Positions 11,801 to 23,800 of a stretch of 64,000 nucleotides of DNA are shown piece by piece. Positions within the stretch are counted from its first letter, which is position 1. Every line of letters starts with the position of its first letter. The stretch is from Lutraria lutraria (Eukaryota; Mollusca; Bivalvia; Venerida; Mactridae). The stretch lies in assembly GCA_964023205.1 (NCBI GenBank), contig OZ026837.1:14919479-14983478 (forward strand), in the 5' to 3' direction. Under the pieces are notes generated by a model that saw only the letters and a list, made by a program, of their open reading frames with translations, did not search any database and was not told the origin of the DNA. The translations under genes and the position numbers were made by a program.

Positions 11801-14800
11801 TTAAAAATGAGTATTTATCTGTAATTAGTTAAGTTTCTGCCACAAAGATGAAGTCATTTGATATATTTAGATATACAGTAAAACCTGTGAACAAAGGCCA
11901 ACCTTTGTAAATGCATAATGTGACCTTTATTGACAGATGTCCTTTATTTGAAGGTTATTTTGTTGTAAATTGTCTTTTCACATGTTGGCCTTTATTTGGA
12001 GGTGGCTGCTTACCCAAGGTTTGACTGCATTATCCATTTAGTACTTATTTGTACACTTGTTGTAGTCTCACAATTGGTATGGTAACCAGTATTCAGAATC
12101 ATTTCTGAGTCTATATGTAAGTATAGGATGCTCACTATAGAAATATGTGTGTATGCTTAATGCAGTTATGTTTTGTTTCAAAGGGTTTTCAATAGACCAT
12201 TTCAATTGTTTTCATTATAATTATTTTATCTTCTTTCATTTATTTACTGTAGGATTCTCTTTGTATGTGTAATTTGTGTTGTATTTTCTTTAATTATATT
12301 TATTTTCTTTAATTATATTTACTCACTTGATATGCAATACTGGTAATCATTTCTTGCAAAGTTTTTTTTCTTCCTATATATACAGCAGGGGTGTGATATT
12401 TCCTCCTATTCAAAACATGTATACAGTAGGGGTGTGATATTTTCTCCTATACAAAACATGTATACAGTAGGGGTGTGATATTTCCTCCTATATATACAGC
12501 AGGGATGTGATATTTCCTCCTATCAGAGGATTTCCTCTTTATTGACACTTATATTGTAAATAAATGTCTTCAGATCCAGGAAGGTCGGATAGACATATTT
12601 TTGTGTACGATAGATAAAATATTGTCCTCCCTTCAAATTTTGGTACTATCACACCTCGGTACTTCCATCTGTCTAGTTATCTTGTTAGCTCATCAGAGCA
12701 CAAAGTGCTCAGTTTGAACTATTGTGATCGTGTGATGTCTGTCGTCTGTCCATCCATCTACAATTGCTTTAAATAACATCTCCTTCTCAAGCAGTTGGCC
12801 AATTTCAGTGCAACTTTACAAGGATGTTCTTTGCATGAAGCTTTACTAAAGATGTTAAAAAAAATTAATTTCATTATAAACTCTGGTTGCCATGGCAAGC
12901 AATAGGAAGAACTTTAAAAAATCTTCTTGTCAAAAACCACAGGGCATAGAGTTTAGATATTTGGTATGTGGACCTCTACCAAGTTTGAACACATTGTGAC
13001 CCTGGGGTCAAAATTGGCTCTGCCCTGTGGGTAACTTAATTTTAAATAGACTTACATAGAACATTTCTTAAAATCTCTTGTCAGAAACTACATTGCCTAG
13101 ATAATTGGTGTGTAGCATTGTCTAGTAGACCTCTTCCAAGTTTGTTCAAATTATTAGTGCCCTAGGGTCCAATGCAGGGTTTACTCTATTTTTATATTTT
13201 TATGTTGGCTTATATAGGAAAATTACATAAGAACTTTTCTTTCGATGCAATATTGTTGTAACTTGTTCTATATATGACAATTATTACAAGTTCTTGCTTA
13301 TGTATTAAATAATGCTGTGTTGTCAGTTAGTCAGTTCTTCCTAATACCAGTATACTAGATTTTTTCTCTTCTCTCATTTCAATGTTAAAAAGTCAAAGAA
13401 AATGTTCAAAGGGCTATTGAAAACCTTGTCTGAATACTAGTACATTATTTTCAGTGCATATGCTGGGCTGTATTGGGTTTTGTTTGTCATGTGTGTGACC
13501 TAAATAATCTGTTGGAAAACTAATGTATTGTTATAGTTATGATTTTAAGGCTTGTGATTTAAGTCAGCATGGCCTTCCCATAGTATGCTTCAGCATCATT
13601 TATATATTATCATAATGTTAACTAATTATCTAAATTCTCTACATTGTTTTTACTCACTGATATATCTATATGACTATCACAATCATCTTTATATACCTAA
13701 CTTAATATATCTTTGGAACCTCTAGGGTCGGCAGGAGAGCGCGGTACTCAATATTTATTCATTCTGGAAGTTGAATGCTTCCTATTCAATCTTAACCAAG
13801 CCTTGTAAAAATGTTTATGAACATATTTTGGACAAGTTTGAATATCATCAACTTATCATCACTTTTTCTCAGTTTCTGTCAACCTTTTCTTGCCAATAGT
13901 TTTGTTTTTAAATGAATTCTATCTCAAAAAAAAAACATCAAAGCATGTTATAAAAAGTTGTTTGACCCTATATTTGTGGGGAAGTTAGTAGAAATATGAC
14001 ATTGTTCACCTATGTGTTAGGACTGTTTAAGATTAACTTAGTTACAGCCGTCATTAGAAACATTTAATATATATATCTGATATGGCTCTGTATCTAATCT
14101 CTTACTGTATTCACACATTATATGCTTGAGTGTCATATTTTGCCAAATAATACTTAAATCCATGATTGAAAAAAAACTAATTCAAGTTCAAAGTATTTAT
14201 TTATAGTTGCAGGAATATTTACTTGTGTATTTTATTTAACATATACATTGTATGTGAATGGAAGTTTTTGAACAAGAACTGGAATATCTGTTTTTTTAGC
14301 TGGTCTGGAAAATACTACTTTTTATTGTTTTCACGGCAACCAAGCTTTAATCTTCCAGCTTTTCAAAATTTTTAACTTCCCCTGTGTTACTATATATATT
14401 AATGGCGGTAGCACACTTATTATTTTTTTTTTTAATTATTTCATTGTTATGAATTGTATTAGTTTGTTATGCATGCTGATATACATTTGTATGTTTGTAT
14501 GATACGAGGTTGTGTTTAATTAAGGATCTTTTTACCTGTTATGGCTTTCATTAATGCTATTCAATTGTAATGTATATCTTTGAAATTATTTGTTGCAGTC
14601 AAAAAAGCATTTTACTTTTTTTTTTAAGAAAGAACTTTTTTATAAGGAAAATATTTTTTTTCTTATTCAACTTTAATGATATAAAATGAAGGCAGGATTT
14701 TAATGTGTCACAAAATTTCATTAAAAAAATTGTTGTTTTATTTACTTAGCAGTCTGGGATAGATAGTATGGTAAGTTTGGTGTCGGGAAACAGTTACCAT

Positions 14801-17800
14801 GGTAACCTAAGTTCACAAAATTATAATTTTTCACTGAAATTAAACCTTAATACCTTTTTGCTTGCTTACTTATCAAACAGTTAGTTTAAACTATTTCCAT
14901 CGATTGTAAAGCAAGTTCTTACAACTTATATTAACTACTCTTGATGACTGCTTCCTTGATTCTGACCAGTACTCGCGCCGAAGAAGGGATTGTGTAGGTT
15001 CTGGTCAAATTTTGCCACTGACGGGATTTGAACCTGCAGCCTCCATATTTACTATTAGGAGTCCAACATGAAACTGTTGATATCCTGAATTCAAATATTC
15101 ATTTACAACTTTATAATATTAATATTATCATGACATAATATTGATTGTCATTTCTCCTTTTTAAAACAATATGCTAATGCTATAGCTTGCTTGTACATGT
15201 ATGTGTCCACAAAGTGTCCACCTCAAATATTTCCGAATGATAAACACTTAAATTTAAGGTTGTTGTTGTTGATGGAATCTTTGTGATGTACAGATACTAT
15301 CAAGGCTTTCATTTGACCCTAAAATGCCACTTTGTCCCTTCAATTGAGCAAAATAAAACCACTAACTCTTGTCAATAAGTTCCAAAGGGTCAAATTTTAT
15401 TTTCCTGGTTGTTTGTACCACAGGGACTCGTTTCACTATACCTGTCTATGTGTACTATATAATTGTATATACAGCATCAGTGAAACTAGAACCTGTGGAT
15501 TGTTATGCATTGATTTTTAATATTTAATTATCATAGTAATAATACATGATATTTCTTAGCACTTGTAATTCCCAATTTTGTATTCTAGACTATATCTATT
15601 GTCTTGTATTCTAAACTATACTTATCATATTGTATTCAAGACTATAGCAGTCATGTTGTATTCTAGACTGTAGCAATCATGTTGTATTCTTGACTGTAGC
15701 AATCATGTTGTATTCTAGACTATAGCAGTCATGTTGTATTCTAGACAGTAGCAATCATGTTGTATTCTAGACTATAGCAGTCATGTTGTTATTCTAGACT
15801 GTACCTATCATATTGTATTCTAGACTATAGCAGTCATGTTGTTATTCTAGACTGTACCTATCATATTGTATTCTAGACTATAGCAGTAATGTTGTAGTAT
15901 AGACTATAGCAATCATGTTGTATTCTAGACTATAGGAAAGCATGTTGTAATTCTAGACTATAGCAAATCATATTGTATTCTAGACTAGATCTATAGCAGT
16001 CATGTTGTTTTCTAGACTATATCATTCTATTATATTGTATTCTAGACTATACCTATCATATTGTAGTCTAGACTATACCTATGATATTGTATTCTAGACT
16101 ATATCTATAGCATTCTGCTGTATTCTAAACTATAGCTATTATATTGTATTCTAGATTATACCTATCATATTTTATTCTAGACTATATCTATCATGTATTA
16201 AGTGGGGGGGTTATTTTATATTAATCGTCGTACTGTATCATTAGGATACATTTAATACTTGATATGAATTATAGACATGTAATTCCACTAGTGCATGGAC
16301 ATGTTGTCACGTTCATCATTTGTCGCTAACATCACCTGCATGTGGAATATGGAGGGAAGTGGGGTTAGGGGTTTCTCCTTTCAGAAAATTTCTTCTGCTC
16401 AGACTGTTTGTCTGTGTATGATTCAAATAGATCTTTTAAATAATAATATTTCACTTACTGGGTTAAGTTAGGCTAGGTTGGGTTAGGTACTTTTCAACTA
16501 GTTTCAACTAAAATTTTACAACTAGCCCAAGTACAGAATTTTGAGAAACTTCACTAGCCAAAAAAGACACCAGCCACGAGCTAGTGGGTAATTCGATGAC
16601 TGTTCCTTATCTTGAAACAGAGGGTGTTTTCAGGAAAAAATAAATACACTGTTCTGATTCTTCACTATGTCAGTGCTCAGAGTTTTACTGTAGGACTCTT
16701 AATCAAAAGTTTGTATTGTTAGTACCTTGTATTTGTATTAATCATTTATTCAACAAATCATTGAGCAATGGTCGTTGGCGTGATGATGACAATGCTCCCA
16801 TTATGTCAACGGATATTTTTAATTTGTACCGAGTTGTCATTCTTGGCTGAAGTACTGCAGGCCTTACACTTTACTGACAGTGGTTTCACTTTAGAGACAT
16901 GAATGATTGATTGATAAGCTAGTGACTAGTGTAATGAAAATGTTGTTCAAGCTGTATCTGTAAATGCAGCATAATTCTGGTTCAGTGTGTTTTTTTTAGT
17001 TGTGTATTTTAATGTTATGTTTACTCGAACATCTAGTGATATTTATTTGGTGTAAGGGATGTTAAGTTTATGCAGTACTAACATTTAAGGTCATTTCTTA
17101 TTTAATCAGTTTTAATTGATTAATCACTGACTATTTCCTTTGATTAATCAATTAAATCTTCATGGACTGATTACAATCACTAAGCGTAAGGTTCTTCTAG
17201 TAAATGAAATGATTAAACGTTGCGCAATATTTTTGTTCTAGGTGAGTTTTATGCCGAGCAATAACCACGTCAGGTTGGTGAGACTATTCTTAAAGCATTT
17301 ACACTACTTTGTGAACAGTGCCGAGCCGGAAACCAATATAGGTGGATATCAACAGATGGATGTCTCACCATTAGATGAATTTAAACGGTAATATTTTAAT
17401 AAAATTATCTTGTTTTTGAGAGGTTGTTGCTCAGAGAGGTCAGATTAATAGTTAAATTGTGCAGTGGAAAAAAACATGATTTTAAGGAGAGGTTGTTGCT
17501 CAAGAGGGGTCAGATTAATAGTTAAATTGTGCAGTGGAAAAAACATGTTTTTAAAGAGAGGTTGTTGCTCAAGAGAGGGCTACTCAGGAGAGGTTGTACT
17601 GTATGTTAAAACATATGCTGAACTTGAATTAATTCTCATGCTTAGTTTGGCTATTTATGACTTTAACTTACAATTAAATCATACGATAAGTCTATTATTT
17701 GTAATTTTATGATTTTTAAACTCTTATTCAAATTAAGAATTGTTTGGTGTGAATTGAACATATTTATTTTCTCTTTAAAAAAATAAGCTATTTACTTTTA

Positions 17801-20800
17801 AATTATGATGTCACTAGTAAATTGTTTATTTTTGTTTCAGGTCATTGTTTCCAACTGTTCTACAGAAGAAAGTTTACTCTTTTCTAAGACATGGATTTGA
17901 AAGATGGCCCTTAGATTCATCCTTCCGCTTGGTACGCAATAATCAAATATACTGGTAGATACAGCGTCTTCCCTTTGGAAAATAAGCTATACTCACCCAA
18001 ATATTTCCCAATTCCCATTATGGATATTAACTAAGTTTGCCTCGTCCATGTAGTAAATGCATAATTATGTTTTAGTGTAGACCATTGCATAGCAATTTAA
18101 TTATTTTTTTATTCAATTTTGAACCCGCCTCCATGGTTGAATGGTTAAGGTCGCCGACTTCCAATCACCTATCACTGATAAAGGGTCATGAGTTTAAGCC
18201 CAGCTACCGACCATGTCTCTTTAAGTGAGAAAGTAGGCAATGGCTTATGGAGGATGATAGTCTAGTACTGGTTCTTAACAGGAACAATGATCAGGTGAAT
18301 GGTCCGCCTCATATGACTCTAACTGTTAAAAAAGTGGCGTAAAACCCAATGAAACAAGCATTATTCAATTCTGAATTTCTATTTAGATGTTGGAAACCTG
18401 GTTAACATACATACAGCCATGGAGATACACAGAGCCTGGACAAGCTGTGCATTCCAAGGATGCTGATAAAGTCTCGGATATCTGGTAGGTTTATACATAG
18501 TTTGGGTACTCCGCAGACCAGTGGTTATAGTCCCTGACTAATAACCACAAGCCTCTCACCACTGTGTGTTCAAATCCTACCTAGGACCAAATATCACTGT
18601 TGCAGAAGGTGTCAAGCTAGGTTATGGAAAGTTGATGGTTCTACTCAGGTGTATGCCTGGGGTCGTCCTTCTTTGTGAAAGCTTGGTAAAGTCGCCGAAT
18701 GACTCTGGCTGTTAGGCTTAAATTAAAATTAGGTTTGTTTGCCCTTTACCGACCGACCCGAAAAAATCGTGCCTACTCAAAACATTTTATTGCAAAATCT
18801 GGGTGAACTTTATTTTTATACTTTGGAAAATAAACATGTACTCAGTGCTTTCAATAAACATTTAAAGTAGGTACCATTCAAAGTAATAAATGAAAACAAT
18901 AATGTGTGTTAAGGCACTGAGTACATGTTTATGGTTGATTAATGCACACAATAAATGGTTGTATGGTAGCAGAATACATAAAATTAGTAAAGGATGCTTC
19001 TAGATAGAAGTGTAATTTCATGCTAGGTAAAAGTCAAATTTAGAAATAAAATAAAATGATTTTCCTACCTACCGACCCTCTTCTAAAATTTAGGGTCGGT
19101 AAAGGGCAAACAAACATATTTTTAATTTAGGCCTTAGTACGACATTAATTCCCAGAAGAAAAAAAATAATTTTTATACCTTAGTAAAAAGCTGCAAAGTA
19201 AACAATCTAATCCTATTTAGCTAAAATTTAGTGATCCTAGTTGTTGAATGTTAAGCATTATCTAAAAAGTAATTAACTTTATTTATTATTTATAACATGC
19301 TCATTAGACAGTACAACAATAAAAAAGGATTGGATCAGTTAACAATCATGGATAGTTAACTCATACATTTCTCCCTAGTAGCATTTATGATTATTAACTC
19401 AGCTGTTTTCGAAGAAAAAGTTCAGCTATTGTGATCAATGCTTCATCTGCGTCTGTGTCGGCAGCATCAGTGCAAAAACTTTAATGTAGCTCATAACTCA
19501 GAAACTATAAGAGGTAGTAACATTAAACTTCATAGGTGGAAAGATATCTTATTGAGACGGTAAACAGATGAGAATCGGTGCCGCTTGCGGTGTTCTTGTA
19601 ATCTTCACAGTACCATAAATCTAGAAGAATACATCATCAATAATTAGTATGGTAGAAATCTTTGTACACTTAAATCTCTACAAGTTTCAATGTGGAGTAA
19701 CAGTTTTAATTGACAGTCATTTTTTAGCTTATAGTCTTGTTGTGAAGTGCTATCTACCTATATTTCAGGTTTCCATTTATCCGTGACAACGTATTGTTTT
19801 TTACTGCATTGTTTCAAGAGTTTTTACAACGAACCACAAAAATGTACCTAACATCTTTACACAATGCCTACATTGTGTTCAGAGTGGCGAAGGTAAGGCT
19901 TTCATCATTTAATATAAATAGAATTGATGAGTGATTATTGTTAAATGCAGAAATCTGCTTGGAAAAATAGAGGGCAGTATAATTATGGTTAAAATTCTGC
20001 TGAACAAACGTAACTGTGTCCTGATTACCAGTTGAATTATGTGCTTGTATCTGTCAAGTTATTTGTTCTTTCTACACTTTCTGATCATATTCTGCACCAT
20101 GACCAAAACATTCCTCCACTCTGGTCAGCAACCATTAAATATGCTAATAAACCATTAATATCATTGTGATAGGTAGTTCTCTTGATAGATAGATATTATA
20201 CACAGTACAACCTCTCCAGAGTGGCCCTCTGTAGAGCAACAACCTCTCTATAACAACACCTTCAAAATTTACCTTAGCTGATATTTACTCTTAATTTAAC
20301 CTCTTTAGAGCAATATCCTCTAAATAATGACCAATATTTGCATCTCCCACTGGGTGTTGCTCTACAGAGGTTGTACTGTAAATAGATTTTAAATTACTAG
20401 TCATGTATGAAACAATACAATATATAAAGTTGTAATGGCAGTACATTTATATTATAAGTTTAGTTGGAAAATTAAATAAGAAAAAAGTGTAAAAGCTGAT
20501 TATACATATACTGTGCAATCTCTGGATTTAAAACATTATAAATATAATTATATATATAGAAATATAAAATTCAAGGATCAGAACATCAACCAGAGGCATT
20601 CCGACATGTAGTTTTATTTTTACATATACGTCTTCTTGTGCCGGGACGACATTTAATTGTCGTCACCACTTTTCGACTATAGACATATATATATATATAT
20701 ACAAAGGAACTAGACTTATCATAAATACATTCCTTTTCCGTCTACAGTACAACCTCTCCAGAGTGGCCCTGTCCTGATCATTAACCTCCCTTCAACAACA

Positions 20801-23800
20801 GCATGATTTTCCCACTGCATGATTTAACTACTAGTATTAATTTAACCTCTGTAGAGCAACAACCTCTCAACATAATCTTGCTACTCCCAAAGGATGTTTA
20901 GAGAGGTTGCACTGTATTTTGTTTTTAATGATTTTATATTTTCTATATTAACAGGTGTATAACCTTGTCAATCTACCAAAACTGTTGAGAGAAGGTAAAG
21001 TATTCTACCCACCTTTTTGAAAGCCCAGTATTTTCAAGCATTAATGATTCAGAAAAAAAAACATCTCAAAGCTTCCTATCTAAACTTCAAAACTTTATCA
21101 GCAATTATTATACATGTATTATAGGGGTGCAATAATATGGAATTACCTGTATTACGATATTAAGAGTTACAGGGTTAGTTACTGACCCGATACGGGATAT
21201 TCGGTTCTGTTTTCCACCGATATTAATATAATCTGCTCTGAAGGATTGTATTTAATACAAACCGTGTTAGATATGGAAACAATGTGGTTGGTAAAAATGG
21301 TAGGCCGCATGTGATTTTCAGAATTTTTTATTTGGCTCTATTACTAGTATGTGTTCTCATTGTCTTACAGTTGAGAAGATGTTATTTGGACCTGTATATA
21401 AGACAGATTTAGGATCTAGTTATATTTCACCAGAACTTAATACGGTGTTACGTATACAAATAGCGGAACTTGAGAGACCAGACTTTAATTATGTTAATCT
21501 GTTTGGACAGGAGACAGGAATGCAGGTAACCGTCATTTTTGTCTCGTTATTTAAAAAAGGAAGGATCATTGTAATTTGCACATTACTTTTGACTGTTACA
21601 GAATTTAGAATTTATGCTACAATACTGGTAATGTATCGTATAAGTAGTCAGTTATGGTCAATTTAATCAGGTCTGATGGATTTTCTCAGTACAAACAGAG
21701 TTAAATATGAAAACAATGTGGTTGAAGGCCTCTTGTTTTGAAGAAATGGTCGATCGCATATGATTTTTAGGATTTTTAATTTCACTGTATAAACACCTCT
21801 GAGAGAAATTTATAGGCCTCCTGCCCCTGACACACTTATATGATATATTGTCTTAACTTAATGATTTGGAAGTACTTGAAGTCATGTTGTATGGCACCTT
21901 TTTCCAAATTTCTCTGATTCTTATTTCAGGTTCAAAATTTACTTACGCAGATTCATGCCGCTAGAACTCTTTTATCCACTACCAATGAACCTGAGAAAAA
22001 AGTGGAAAAGTCCAGATTTGCTAGGTTTTTCTCATCCATGTTTGACAGTGGAACGAACATGTACGGAGACTTAAGTGAGACTGAAGTAAAGAAGTTAGTG
22101 ACCCACCTGGACCAGACCAGCCATAATCTTCTACATATTTTCTCTGTAAGTGACCTACGTTTGACCCAGGCTAGTGTTTTTTCCTCCTTTCAGAGGATTT
22201 TCTCTTTTTAAATCCTTTATATTTCAAACATACATGTAAGTCTTCAGACACAGGCAATATGGATGTTAGGAAGAAATTATTTGGGTTTTGTTTACGTGGA
22301 GTTTATGCCTCGTTTCAACAGTTGAGGCGGACAGTTCACCTAACCATCATTCCTTGGAAGAACCAGTACTGGACTCCCACCCTCAGTAAGCAACTGCCTT
22401 CTTTCTCACATAAAGAGACATGGTCGGTAGCCGGGCTCGAAACCCACAACCCTCCATTAGTGAGAGGTTACAGTGATTTGAAGTCAGTGACCTTAACCAC
22501 TTGGCCACGGAGGCCGGTCATCAGCTATGTTCTAGTCTTATTCTACTGAAGTGGTGATCTAGTTTTTACACTGGTTAAAAAATGAAGCATTATTGGACAT
22601 TTTAGTCTTTGGCCCTTGTTGAAAGAATGTTTTTTCTATTTTCTTTATCAGCTGAAAAACACAGATATCAACCTACCATCGTCTCCCGGCTTTGGAATGA
22701 ACTTAACCTATAATGTTGGGGACCAGTCATCAATCTTCAACACAACATTGCATAGATCTGTGACCAGAACGCCAGATTGTAAGATGCGTAACGAAGCCGG
22801 ACCAGAGCTTACACCATTAGGGAGATATCAGGTACTACAACAAAGATTTTGGTAGTTATCTTTTTTAAGCCTGGAGTGAGTTACTTTTAAGCTTGAAGAA
22901 AAAGTCAAGCTATTGTAATCACTGCATCATCTGCATCTGTGTAAAAACTTGTAATGTACAAATGTAGCTCATAACTCAGAAACTATAAGAGGTAGCAACA
23001 TGAAACTTCATGGGTGGCACTGCTTGTGGCCCTTTTGTTTTCAATGGGTTTAACTCTGTTTTTCTGGACTATATTCTTATAAGTACTAACTTACCTGTCC
23101 TAAATGAGCGACAACTTCTCCACATAATGGATGAAAATTGACATTCTGTAATTCAAACGCAGATGGCCGGGTTGCCAGTCCAGCGCACGTACCACTGAAC
23201 CGTGGATGCATGAGGTACATGATAGGAACATGATACACCTTATAATTTTATATTAAGGGTTAGTCTTACAAAAACTTAGTGATCATCTTTTTATTAAGAC
23301 CATATCATTAAAGGAAGGACCACTTAATTTTGGACCAGTTTTCAGTATTTTATCTACAGTTGATACTACATGTTTGACCTTAATTTTCCAAGTCACTTCA
23401 AATTAAAATTTACTATTTTTATCAAGCTTTTAGCTCTGTATGACAAGAAAACCTTGATAAAAATAGTAAATTTTGATTTGAAGTTATTTGGAAAATTGTT
23501 GTTGATCATTATACTGTAAATCTGACATTAAATTTGATGTAAGTTGTGTTATTTTAACTACTCTATGTAGAAATTATATATGTTTTGTATATTTTAGTTG
23601 ATGAATGGTTTGAAAAAATTTGATGTAGTTTACCATGGCGACCCAGATCTTCAACCTATTAGAAGTTATGAAAACCATTTTCTAGTTAGACTGTTGTACA
23701 GGTTTACAGCTAAAATCAACCAAATGGTTTGTATATACTCAACACTTACAATACCAGAACCAAATCTGCAAAAAATTTGCTACCAGGATAGAGTCAGGCC

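Noticed and set aside
13728..13900. Open stretch after CTCTAG at 13728 as an extra SMPD4 exon
   Set aside because: Opens in frame with an acceptor, but the translation shows no family similarity and no convincing donor; only the early GCGGTACTC could serve.
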